Below are positions 41,120 through 49,306 of a stretch of DNA of 64,000 bases, one piece after another. A program made the translations under genes and the position numbers. The stretch spans positions 1 to 64,000 of the forward strand of contig NZ_KQ949125.1 in the NCBI RefSeq assembly GCF_001514305.1, written 5' to 3'. The DNA comes from Streptomyces dysideae. Lineage in GTDB: Bacteria; Actinomycetota; Actinomycetes; Streptomycetales; Streptomycetaceae. The number at the start of each line of letters is the position of its first letter. Positions within the stretch are counted from its first letter, which is position 1. The notes under the pieces were generated by a model. That model searched no databases. It was given only the letters and a program-made list of their open reading frames with translations, and was not told where the DNA came from.

Positions 41120-43843
41120 TTACGGCGCCCCGAAGGTCAGCACCAGCTGCGGGGTGTTCTCCGCGGCCGACGCCTCACTGGACCACAGCCACAGCGCGTC
41201 CGTCCCGGTGCTGGTGAGCGCCAGGTCGTAGCTGCCGCCCAGGGCCGGGGAGAGCGCCGTGGTGTCGAGCGTCGCCGAGTAGACCGTCGAGAGGTCGGTG
41301 GCCCCGCTCAGGGTGCCGACCACGGTCGAGGACACGGCGGGCCTGGAGACGTAGGTGGTCCCCGTCTCCGTCCAGCTTCCGGTGACCGGCCGCACGGAGA
41401 TGTCGTCCGTGCTGCCCGCGCTGCTCAGCGTGGTGGTCTTCACCGCGAGCCGCGCGCTCTTGAGTACCGTTCCGGCCGGCGCCGACGGCAGGTCGAAGCG
41501 CAGATAGGACTCGTACGCCGAGCTGCCGCGCACCGCCAGCGAAGTGGAGGTGCCGTAATTGGAGCCGGTGGCACCGGCGTTGACATACGTGTCGTCCGAT
41601 GCCCGGACGGTCTGCACGCTGTCCGCCGGGGCCGAGGCCAGGGTGTGGTGGCTCTGCACCTGGGCCGCGCTCAGCACCGACGGGTAGATCGCGGTCTCGT
41701 CGATCTGCCCGGCGAAGTGACTGCTGGAGGGCTGGTTCGGCCAGCCGTTGAGGTTGTCGCCGCCGACGTGCCAGTATCCGCTGTAGCTCTGGTTGTTGGT
41801 CTCGGCGAGCGTGCCGACCTGGTTGCCGTCCACGTACAGCGCCATCCCGGAGGAACCCTGGGTGGCTACGACGTGGTGCCAGGAGCCGTCGTTGTATCCG
41901 TTGGCCGAGGTGATGGTACGGGCGGTGCCCGTCCACACGCCGAAGACCAGTCGGCCGTCGTTGCGCATGTAGACGTGCTTGTCGTAATTGCCGCTGGCCC
42001 GCGTGGTGTTGTTGCCGAAGCCGACCAGCTTGCCGCCCCGGCCGGTGGTCGTCTTGAACCAGGTCTCGATCGAGTACTGGCTCGGCACCGTGGTGCGCTT
42101 CTCGCTGTAGACGATCTGGTCACTGCCGTCGAAGCCGATGGCGGTGGACGGACCGGTCACGGCGGCCGGAGTCTGGCGCAGCGACGGCCCGTTGAGGTGG
42201 ATGCCGCTCTGGTCGGCGGGCGAGGTGTCGCCGACGAACGGAGTGACGGAGTCGTCGTAGCGCCAGTACAGGCCCGCGCCGTCGTCGAGCACCTTGGCCG
42301 GGTACTTCTGGGCGGAGGTCGGCACCGTCACCGTGGCCGCGGCGGACAGCGCGGAGGCGTTGCCCGCGCCGTCGGTGGCCGTCACCCGGTAGCTGTAGGT
42401 GGAGCCGGGGGTGACGTCGGTGTCGGTGAACGACAGCTGAGGACGCGACCACTCCACCGAGTCGCCGTCCACGGTGGACACCGGCGTGGAGCCACCGTTG
42501 CGGTAGACCCTGTACGTCAGCTTGGTGTCGTCCGTGTCGAGGCTCGCGCGCCAGCGGACGTGCGTCTCGGTCGGCTTGAGGGACTCGGCGCTGACCGACG
42601 GCACCGTCGGCGCACCGGTGTCCGGGGAGGCCGCGAAGCGCGTCAGGCCCTGGGCCGCCGAGCCGTTGACGGTGGTGAACTCGCCGCCCACCCACATGTA
42701 CTTGTTGTCGGAGGTCTCGGAGACGACCATGGTGCGCGGTCCGATGCCCTCGCCCAGACCGTCGTTGGTGTCCGGGAACCAGCCCAGCTTGTTGGTGCCG
42801 GTCGTCGGCTCCGCGAGCAGGTGGTAGCGGCGCCCGTCGGGGAACTCTCCGACGCTGGAGCAGTCGTGCGCGTGCGAGGCGCTGTACAGCACGTCCTGGT
42901 ACGACTCGACGGCCTGGGTGGCGCCGAGGCAGGTGTCGCGCCAGCGCTGGTTGAACGTGGACAGGTCGAGCGCGATGCGGCCGTCGAAGACACCGCCGCC
43001 GGTGCCCTCGTTGCCGGTGTAGAAGCCCGTGGCGTCGGTGTCGAGTGCCTTGACCACCGAGTTGGTCGGGATGAACCCCGGGTAGGTGCGGACGTTGTCG
43101 CCCGTGGTCGCGTCGACGACGGCCAGGGCGTGCGAGTTCGCGCCGTTGACGGTGAAGAAGTCACCGCCGAGGATCACGTTCTCGCCGTCCGGGGTGACCG
43201 CGACGGCCCGGCCGGGCTCGTCGACGTCGGCCTGGAACGGCTTGACCGCGCCGCTGGTGGCGTCCACCGCCGCGTACCGCGCGTGCGCGCTGCCGCCGAC
43301 GGAGGAGAAGTCGCCGCCCAGGTACACGGTGTCGTCGGCGACCGCGAGCGCTCGCACGGTGGCGGGGACGCTCGGGTGGAAGTCCGCCTTCGGCGTGCAG
43401 GTGGCGATGTCGATGGCGGCGAGGCTGCTGACCTGCGTCCCGTTGACCGCGCCGAAGTAACCGCCCGCGTACAGCGTCTTCTTGTCCGGAGAGACGGCGA
43501 GCGCCCGCACGGTCGCGGTGCCGCTGCCGACGGTGAAGGACAGCTCGCAGGATGTGGGATTGCCGGTCGCCGCGTCCAGCGCGACGAAGTTCACCGCGCT
43601 CTGCGCGGTGCCGCTTCCCCCCTCGGGCGGGCGCACCTGCGAGAAGGTGCCGCCCGCGAAGACTGTGCCGACTGCCTCCGCCAGCGCCCACACGATGCCG
43701 TTGGTCTGCCAGGTCGGCAGGTCGTCGGCGGTGAAGGCGACAGGCGCGGTCAGCGCGACGGCCGGTTGCGGCAGGGCCACCAGGCCCAGGCCCGCCGCAG
43801 TGGACAGGACGAGGGCGGCGCTGAGCCCTCTGGATCTATGCAT
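41120..43843 (-). CDS. large secreted surface protein: propeller-like repeats, FnIII, LamG and DNRLRE domains
   Basis: A 907-aa exported protein. It has a Sec signal peptide (residues 1-31, cleaved near AVALTAP). Residues ~40-460 form a propeller-like region with repeats of the type VYLGGDFSSVGGSA / TLYAGGYFGAVNGT / VILGGDFFTVNGAN. A fibronectin type III domain follows (~470-560, THVRWRASLD...YSYRVTATDGAGNASA). Next is a LamG/concanavalin-like domain (~590-770, with SIETWFKT and DGSWHHVVATQ). A C-terminal DNRLRE beta-jelly roll (~775-905) carries DDTYVNAGATGSNYGTS. This layout suggests carbohydrate binding at the cell surface. ATG at 43841-43843 is preceded by GGGGGGTAC. It sits inside the polysaccharide locus, between glycosyltransferase and fucose genes. 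Confidence 0.85.
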   Translation of the reverse strand: MHRSRGLSAALVLSTAAGLGLVALPQPAVALTAPVAFTADDLPTWQTNGIVWALAEAVGTVFAGGTFSQVRPPEGGSGTAQSAVNFVALDAATGNPTSCELSFTVGSGTATVRALAVSPDKKTLYAGGYFGAVNGTQVSSLAAIDIATCTPKADFHPSVPATVRALAVADDTVYLGGDFSSVGGSAHARYAAVDATSGAVKPFQADVDEPGRAVAVTPDGENVILGGDFFTVNGANSHALAVVDATTGDNVRTYPGFIPTNSVVKALDTDATGFYTGNEGTGGGVFDGRIALDLSTFNQRWRDTCLGATQAVESYQDVLYSASHAHDCSSVGEFPDGRRYHLLAEPTTGTNKLGWFPDTNDGLGEGIGPRTMVVSETSDNKYMWVGGEFTTVNGSAAQGLTRFAASPDTGAPTVPSVSAESLKPTETHVRWRASLDTDDTKLTYRVYRNGGSTPVSTVDGDSVEWSRPQLSFTDTDVTPGSTYSYRVTATDGAGNASALSAAATVTVPTSAQKYPAKVLDDGAGLYWRYDDSVTPFVGDTSPADQSGIHLNGPSLRQTPAAVTGPSTAIGFDGSDQIVYSEKRTTVPSQYSIETWFKTTTGRGGKLVGFGNNTTRASGNYDKHVYMRNDGRLVFGVWTGTARTITSANGYNDGSWHHVVATQGSSGMALYVDGNQVGTLAETNNQSYSGYWHVGGDNLNGWPNQPSSSHFAGQIDETAIYPSVLSAAQVQSHHTLASAPADSVQTVRASDDTYVNAGATGSNYGTSTSLAVRGSSAYESYLRFDLPSAPAGTVLKSARLAVKTTTLSSAGSTDDISVRPVTGSWTETGTTYVSRPAVSSTVVGTLSGATDLSTVYSATLDTTALSPALGGSYDLALTSTGTDALWLWSSEASAAENTPQLVLTFGAP

Positions 43844-44080
43844 GTACCCCCCGGCTTCCGGGCCCGGAAGCGGGCCCTCTGCCTTGACGAGCCCGCCGGT
43901 GTTCCCCTGAACCGAACGGGCCGCTTGAACTTGTTTGCTCGCGAACCATACGAGGACATGACACGTGATGGAACGCACTTGACTCATCTGGTAGGAAATT
44001 TGGATGTGTTCACGGTGGCCCCGCGACACCCCGGTGTTCGCATCCGGTACGCGCGGCCGGCTTTCCGCACGCGACCGGCG

Positions 44081-45094
44081 TCAGCGGTCGATGCGCACGA
44101 CGGCGCCCGTGAGCTCCTTCTCCACCTGCCGCACGTCGGCGTCGACCATGATCCGCGCCAGCTCCTCCACCAGGACGGTGGGCTGCCAGCCCAGCGTCTC
44201 GCGCGCCTTGGACGCGTCACCGATGAGCGCGTCGACCTCGCTGGGACGCTCGTACTTGGGGTCGTAGCGTACGTGCTCGTTCCAGTCGAGGTCGGCGTGG
44301 GCGAACGCGGTCTCCAGGAACTGCCGTACGGTGGCCGGGACTCCGGTGGCGACCACGTAGTCCGTCGGCTCGTCGTGCTGGAGCATCCGCCACATCGCCT
44401 CGACGTACTCGGGCGCGTATCCCCAGTCGCGGACCGCGTCGAGGTTGCCGAGGTAGAGACGGTCCTGGAGGCCGGCCTTGATCCGGGCGACGGCGCGGGT
44501 GATCTTGCGGGTCACGAAGGTCTCGCCGCGACGCGGGGACTCGTGGTTGAACAGGATGCCGTTGACCGCGAACATGCCGTACGCCTCACGGTAGTTGACG
44601 GTGGTCCAGTACCCGAAGACCTTCGCGGCGCCGTACGGGCTGCGCGGGTGGAAGGGGGTGTCCTCGTTCTGCGGGGGCGGTGTGGAACCGAACATCTCCG
44701 AGGACGACGCCTGGTAGATGCGGGTCTCCACCCCGCTCGCCCGGATGGCTTCCAGCAGTCGCAGCGTGCTCAGGCCGGTCACGTCGCCGGTGTAGAGCGG
44801 CGCGTCGAAGGAGACCCGCACATGCGACTGGGCGCCCAGGTTGTACACCTCGTCCGGCTGTATGTCGCGCATCAGGTTCACCAGCGCCACCCCGTCGGAT
44901 AGATCGGCGTGATGCAGCACGAAGCGGCGCTCGGCCTCCTGGGGGCCCTGGTAGATGTGGTCGATCCGCTCGGTGTTGAAGCTGGACGACCGCCGCACCA
45001 GGCCGTGCACCCGGTATCCCTTCGACAGCAGCAGTTCCGCCAGGTACGAGCCGTCCTGCCCGGTCACGCCGGTGATCAGCGCGGTCTTGGTCAT
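44081..45094 (-). CDS. gmd: GDP-mannose 4,6-dehydratase
   Basis: Converts GDP-mannose to GDP-4-keto-6-deoxymannose, 337 aa, the usual length. Extended-SDR motifs: TGVTGQDGSYLAELL (residues ~8-22, NADP binding), HHADLSD, YNLGAQSHVRVSF, the catalytic SSSEMFG and the YxxxK pair in SPYGAAK (~150), then NHESPRRGETFVTRKI, all diagnostic for Gmd. Divergent from the GDP-fucose synthase gene over 152 bp, so both may share a control region. Together they make GDP-L-fucose for the exopolysaccharide. Confidence 0.95.
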   Translation of the reverse strand: MTKTALITGVTGQDGSYLAELLLSKGYRVHGLVRRSSSFNTERIDHIYQGPQEAERRFVLHHADLSDGVALVNLMRDIQPDEVYNLGAQSHVRVSFDAPLYTGDVTGLSTLRLLEAIRASGVETRIYQASSSEMFGSTPPPQNEDTPFHPRSPYGAAKVFGYWTTVNYREAYGMFAVNGILFNHESPRRGETFVTRKITRAVARIKAGLQDRLYLGNLDAVRDWGYAPEYVEAMWRMLQHDEPTDYVVATGVPATVRQFLETAFAHADLDWNEHVRYDPKYERPSEVDALIGDASKARETLGWQPTVLVEELARIMVDADVRQVEKELTGAVVRIDR

Positions 45095-45246
45095 GCGGTG
45101 TTCCCCTCCCCGCCGGACCCGTCCCTGGGACGGATCCGGTCCGTACGTCCGCCGTGTGCGGGTCTTATGTCATGAACTACGAGAAATTTCAGCAGAGTTG
45201 GCGATGTGGGCGTATCGATCACGCGGCTCCTGGCATGATCCAGCCC

Positions 45247-46191
45247 ATGACCGCATCGCTGCTGCCCGAACGTGCCCGTGTCTTCGTCGCCGGCCACCGG
45301 GGCCTGGTGGGCTCCGCCGTGGCCCGCCGGCTCACCGCCGACGGGCACGAGGTGCTCACCCGTACCCGCGCCGAACTGGACCTGCGCGACGCCGCGCGCA
45401 CCGCTGCCGAACTGGCCGCCCTGCGCCCCGACGCGGTGGTGCTCGCCGCCGCGAAGGTCGGCGGGATCATGGCCAACAGCACCCAGCCGGTGCAGTTTCT
45501 GGAGGAGAACCTCCAGATCCAGCTCAGCGTGATAGCCGGGGCGCACGCCGCGGACGTGGACCGGCTGCTCTTCCTGGGGTCGTCGTGCATCTATCCCAAG
45601 CACGCGCCCCAGCCGATCACCGAGGACGCACTGCTGACCGGCCCCCTTGAACCCACCAACGAGGCATACGCCCTCGCGAAGATCGCGGGCATCGTCCAGG
45701 TGCAGTCCTACCGGCGCCAGTACGGGGCGTCGTACATCAGCGCCATGCCGACCAATCTCTACGGTCCCGGCGACAACTTCGACCTGGAGACCTCGCACGT
45801 CCTGCCCGCCCTGATCCGCCGCTTCCACGAGGCCGCGGCCGAGGGGCGCGAGGAGGTCGTGTTGTGGGGCAGCGGCACCCCGCGCCGGGAGTTCCTGCAC
45901 GTGGACGACCTCGCCGCCGCCTGCGCCGTGCTGCTGCGCTCCTACGACGGCGACGCGCCGGTCAACGTCGGCTGCGGCAGCGACCTCACCATCCGCGAAC
46001 TGGCCGCCACGGTCGCCGAGGTCACCGGGTTCACCGGCCGGATCGCCTGGGACACGACCCGGCCCGACGGCACCCCGCGCAAGCTGCTCGACATCTCCCG
46101 GCTCGCGGAGCTCGGCTGGAAGCCGGCGATCCCGCTGCGCGACGGCATCGCCGCCACCTATGCCCACTGGCGCAGCGGCCTCGAGGGCTGA
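45247..46191 (+). CDS. fcl: GDP-L-fucose synthase (epimerase/reductase)
   Basis: Completes GDP-L-fucose synthesis from the Gmd product, 314 aa. NADP-binding VAGHRGLVGSAVARRL (~residues 13-28), AAKVGGIMANS, LGSSCIYPKHAPQPI with the catalytic Ser/Cys, YALAKIAG (YxxxK) and NLYGPGDNFDLE are all family hallmarks. I start at ATG 45247; ATG 45235 four codons upstream is also possible. The gene ends 72 bp from the convergent initiating-transferase gene, with a strong terminator between. Confidence 0.95.
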   Translation: MTASLLPERARVFVAGHRGLVGSAVARRLTADGHEVLTRTRAELDLRDAARTAAELAALRPDAVVLAAAKVGGIMANSTQPVQFLEENLQIQLSVIAGAHAADVDRLLFLGSSCIYPKHAPQPITEDALLTGPLEPTNEAYALAKIAGIVQVQSYRRQYGASYISAMPTNLYGPGDNFDLETSHVLPALIRRFHEAAAEGREEVVLWGSGTPRREFLHVDDLAAACAVLLRSYDGDAPVNVGCGSDLTIRELAATVAEVTGFTGRIAWDTTRPDGTPRKLLDISRLAELGWKPAIPLRDGIAATYAHWRSGLEG

Positions 46192-46212
46192 CGGACCCGG
46201 CTGGTTCACGGA

Positions 46213-46237
46213 CCCGGGCGCGCGGCGCGCGCCCGGG
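46213..46237. terminator. bidirectional terminator between fcl and the initiating transferase gene
   Basis: A perfect palindromic hairpin, CCCGGGCGCGC (46213-46223), loop GGC, then GCGCGCCCGGG (46227-46237), located between two convergent stops (46191 and 46263). Confidence 0.75.
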
Positions 46238-46262
46238 CACTGTCTGGCCACGATCGGCGCTC

Positions 46263-47738
46263 TCAGTACGCCCCGCGGCCGTCGATGACGGCGCGGAACG
46301 TGCGGGCCATGACGTCCACATCACTGGTGAACGACCAGTTGTCGACGTAGCTGAGATCGAGCTGGACGGTCTCGTCCCAGGACAGGTCGGAGCGTCCGCT
46401 GATCTGCCACAGTCCGGTCATACCCGGCCGTACGGCCAGCCGCCGCCACTCGACGGGCGTGTAGTGCGCCACCTCGTCGGCCAGCGGCGGCCGCGGACCA
46501 ACCAGGGACATGTCACCCTTGAGGACGTTGACGAGCTGGGGCAGTTCGTCGAGCGACGTGCGGCGCAGCCAGTGGCCGACCCGGGTGACCCGGGGATCGC
46601 GCCGCATCTTGAACATCAGGCCGTCGTGCTCGTTCTCCTGGGCCAGTGCGGCCTTCTGGCCGTTGGCGCCCACCTGCATGGTGCGGAACTTCCACATCAC
46701 GAAGGGGCGCCCGGCCTGGCCGATGCGCTGGTGGAGATAGAGCACCGGACCCGGCGAGGACAGTTTCACCGCGGCCGCGATCACCAGCAGCACCGGTGCC
46801 AGCACGAGCAGGCCCAGCAGGGCGGCGCTGCGGTCCAGGACCTCCTTGAGCACCGGCTGCATGCCCTCCCGCACCGGCGGGGCCACGCGCAGCAGCGACA
46901 TCCCGCCGGCGGATCCGGTCTCCAGGCGCTTGACGGACACCTCCATCAGGCCGGGCGCGACGAACAGCTCTATGCCGGCGTCGTGCAGACCCCAGGAGAG
47001 GCGGCGCAGCCGCTCCCCGGAGAGCGCGGTGCCTGGTACGACCAGCACCAGATCGGCACCGAGTCGGTGCACCGCGCCGACGACCAGGTCGGCATCCTCC
47101 GTGGGGGACTCAGGCACGGTGGCGGCAAGCCGCTTCCCGGTCCGGATTCCTGAGGCGAACGGGCCGCCACCCACGGAGACGGCGCCCACCGTCACGTACG
47201 GGTGGTCGGTGCGTGCGGCCAGGTGCTCGGTGACACCGTCCACCGCCGTGGGCTCGCCCACCGCCAGGACCTTGATCACGGCCTGTGCGCTGCGGCGCAC
47301 CGCCGCGAGGTGGCGGTGCACCACTTTGCGGCACGTCAGCGTCAGCACCAGGGCGGGCACCAGCGCCGCCAGGCACAGTGGGGCGCTCAGCCGCACACCC
47401 GCCGCGGTGTGTCCGACCGCCAGTACCCCCAGCAGGATGCACCAGTCATGGAGCACCGGCAGCGTGCCGCGGCTCTCACCGATGGTCCGGGCCGCGTAGC
47501 GCGAGCGAAACAGTTGAACTCCCGCCCAGGCAAGCCCTGCGACGATGCCGCTCGGTACTGCCCACGGCTGGTGGGCGGCGAAGAACACCAGCGTCACCGG
47601 CACCCCGGCGCCGACGAGGTCGGTGATCAGCGAAGCGGGCAGATACCAGCGGGATTTGCGACCCATCCAGAGTGAGGAGCGCACCCGCGAGCGCCCCTTG
47701 CGTGATCTGTCGGATTCAGTGGCCTGAACATCCCACAT
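46263..47738 (-). CDS. exopolysaccharide polyprenyl-phosphate sugar-1-phosphate transferase (WbaP/CpsE-type)
   Basis: Membrane enzyme of 491 aa that starts repeat-unit synthesis by loading a sugar-1-phosphate on undecaprenyl phosphate. The N-terminal half has about four transmembrane helices and a CoA-binding-like cytoplasmic fold (residues ~40-270). The C-terminal half (~290-491) is the bacterial sugar transferase domain: DRSAALLGLLVLAP, PVLYLHQRIGQAGRPF, MWKFRTM, LRRTSLDELPQL, GDMSLVGPRPP and VRPGMTGLWQISGRSD. ATG at 47736-47738 is preceded by GGGGGGGTAC, almost the same leader as the surface protein at 43843. It is divergent from the LCP gene. Confidence 0.92.
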   Translation of the reverse strand: MWDVQATESDRSRKGRSRVRSSLWMGRKSRWYLPASLITDLVGAGVPVTLVFFAAHQPWAVPSGIVAGLAWAGVQLFRSRYAARTIGESRGTLPVLHDWCILLGVLAVGHTAAGVRLSAPLCLAALVPALVLTLTCRKVVHRHLAAVRRSAQAVIKVLAVGEPTAVDGVTEHLAARTDHPYVTVGAVSVGGGPFASGIRTGKRLAATVPESPTEDADLVVGAVHRLGADLVLVVPGTALSGERLRRLSWGLHDAGIELFVAPGLMEVSVKRLETGSAGGMSLLRVAPPVREGMQPVLKEVLDRSAALLGLLVLAPVLLVIAAAVKLSSPGPVLYLHQRIGQAGRPFVMWKFRTMQVGANGQKAALAQENEHDGLMFKMRRDPRVTRVGHWLRRTSLDELPQLVNVLKGDMSLVGPRPPLADEVAHYTPVEWRRLAVRPGMTGLWQISGRSDLSWDETVQLDLSYVDNWSFTSDVDVMARTFRAVIDGRGAY

Positions 47739-48023
47739 GTACCCCCCCAGGCACGTTCTGCTGTACGAGTCACCGGACATGACGAACACTCATTCGTCGA
47801 ACGTGCGGCGCAATGGTGAACAGTACGTCAAACTTGTGCACGCGTGGGAGCGTTTACGTGAACGTCACGCAGATGCGTCGAGTCGTACAAATCCCGCGCC
47901 GGGTGAACTGGTTGATCTCGCGGGGCGATGGCCTGGCAGAAGTTTGTACGAATGCCGAACGTGCTGGCTACAGTGTGCGCCTGGTGCGGAAGGGGCCGCA
48001 TCGCGTCGACGTGGGGGTGCGTG

Positions 48024-49193
48024 GTGGGCGACAAGAACACGGCCGAGGCCCAAGAGGCGGGTCGGGGCGAAGCGGCAGACCGGGACGAAGGGGCGGACAG
48101 AGCCGGTCGGGTCGTGTCCGACCGGGACGCCGACGTACGCGATCCATCAACCGATCTTTCACAAAAGGAAGTTGACGCTTCCGGTTCCACGCGGGTGCAG
48201 CCCGGTCGCCGCAAGAGCCGCGCGCGTCGGGTGCTCCTTGGGGCACTCGTACTGCTCGCCGTGGGACTGCTCATGGTGGCGGGGGGCGCCTGGTGGGTCG
48301 TCGACCACTACACCGGGAAGGTCGACCGCATCTCCAGTGTCTTCCCGACGAAGGTTCCCGAGGCGGCGCAGCCGGCGCCCTCCAAAGGCGGGCAGACCTT
48401 CCTCCTCGTCGGCGTCGACAGCCGCTCCGTCCTGCCGACCACGGGCCGTGACGCCAAGGCCCCCGAGTGGAAGTACGGGGCCCAGCGCAGTGACACGATG
48501 ATGCTGGTCCACCTCCCGGCCGACCATTCCGGCGCGTACGTCGTCTCGCTGCCCCGTGACGCGTGGGTGGACATCCCCGGGCACGGCAGGGCCAAGCTCA
48601 ACGCCGCCTTCTCCTGGGGCGGACCGCCGCTGCTCATCGACACCGTGCAGCGGCTGACCAAGGTCCGCGTCGACCATCTCGCCGTCATCGACTGGGACGG
48701 CTTCAAGAAACTCACCGACTCCGTGGGCGGGGTGGACCTCGTCGTGGACGGCGCCAGCCGCCACATGAACGGCACGCAGGCCCTGACCTACGTGCGTGAG
48801 CGTCACGACCTCCCCCGCGGCGACTTCGACCGTACGCACCGTCAGCAGTACTTCCTGCGGACGCTGCTGGCGAAGGTCATGCGTCCATCGACCTTCTCCA
48901 ATCCCGTCAAGGCCACCAAGGTGTTGGACGACCTCACCGCCGCCGTGAGCGTCGACGATCGGCTCGACGACGGCGACCTGCGTGCCCTGCTGTGGGACCA
49001 CAAGAAGGTGCGCCCCGGGGACATGGTGTTCATGAACGCTCCCGTCAAGGGAACCGGCACGATCTCCGGTCAGTCCGTGGTGCTCCTGGATTCCGACGCC
49101 GGCGCTCAGCTGTGGCGGGCCATGCGCGAGGACACCGTCGACATCTACCTGCAGTCGCACGACGCCGACCGGCTCGGCGCCACGACTCCCTGA
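48024..49193 (+). CDS. LytR-CpsA-Psr (LCP) family protein
   Basis: Probable ligase that attaches glycopolymers to peptidoglycan, 389 aa from GTG 48024. A charged cytoplasmic tail (~65 residues) precedes one transmembrane helix (VLLGALVLLAVGLLMVAGGA, ~68-87); the catalytic domain is outside. LCP motifs: LLVGVDSRS (~126), SDTMMLVHL, VVSLPRDAWVDIPGHG with the conserved Arg, KLNAAFSWGG, and YVRERHDLPRGDFDRTHRQQ (~254-273), which binds the pyrophosphate of the lipid donor. GTG 48021 is one codon upstream and ATG 47928 opens a longer frame; GGGGG six bases before 48024 favours that start. Its place beside the initiating transferase suggests it anchors this locus's polymer to the wall. Confidence 0.88.
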   Translation: MGDKNTAEAQEAGRGEAADRDEGADRAGRVVSDRDADVRDPSTDLSQKEVDASGSTRVQPGRRKSRARRVLLGALVLLAVGLLMVAGGAWWVVDHYTGKVDRISSVFPTKVPEAAQPAPSKGGQTFLLVGVDSRSVLPTTGRDAKAPEWKYGAQRSDTMMLVHLPADHSGAYVVSLPRDAWVDIPGHGRAKLNAAFSWGGPPLLIDTVQRLTKVRVDHLAVIDWDGFKKLTDSVGGVDLVVDGASRHMNGTQALTYVRERHDLPRGDFDRTHRQQYFLRTLLAKVMRPSTFSNPVKATKVLDDLTAAVSVDDRLDDGDLRALLWDHKKVRPGDMVFMNAPVKGTGTISGQSVVLLDSDAGAQLWRAMREDTVDIYLQSHDADRLGATTP

Positions 49194-49239
49194 CGGGACA
49201 ACGGTGATCGTCGGAGATGCCCGTCTGGTGGCGCTTCGT

Positions 49240-49268
49240 CTGACAACGGGCCGTACGTGCACTAGAGT
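49240..49268 (+). promoter_or_regulatory. candidate sigma-70-type promoter of the GH71-like gene
   Basis: CTGACA (49240-49245), 17-bp spacer, TAGAGT (49263-49268), 38 bp upstream of the ATG at 49307. Both hexamers are close to the consensus used by the housekeeping sigma factor HrdB. The same CTAGAGT string occurs upstream of the acyltransferase gene (38624-38630) without a good -35. Confidence 0.5.
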
Positions 49269-49306
49269 TCGCACCGGCGGCCCACCAGCGTCCGCGGAGG
49301 ACACCC

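Noticed and set aside
41645..44902. 1085-codon open frame on the plus strand
   Set aside because: Antisense to the secreted LamG/DNRLRE protein and gmd, both secure; composition is shadow-like (HLGRAQHRRVDRG).
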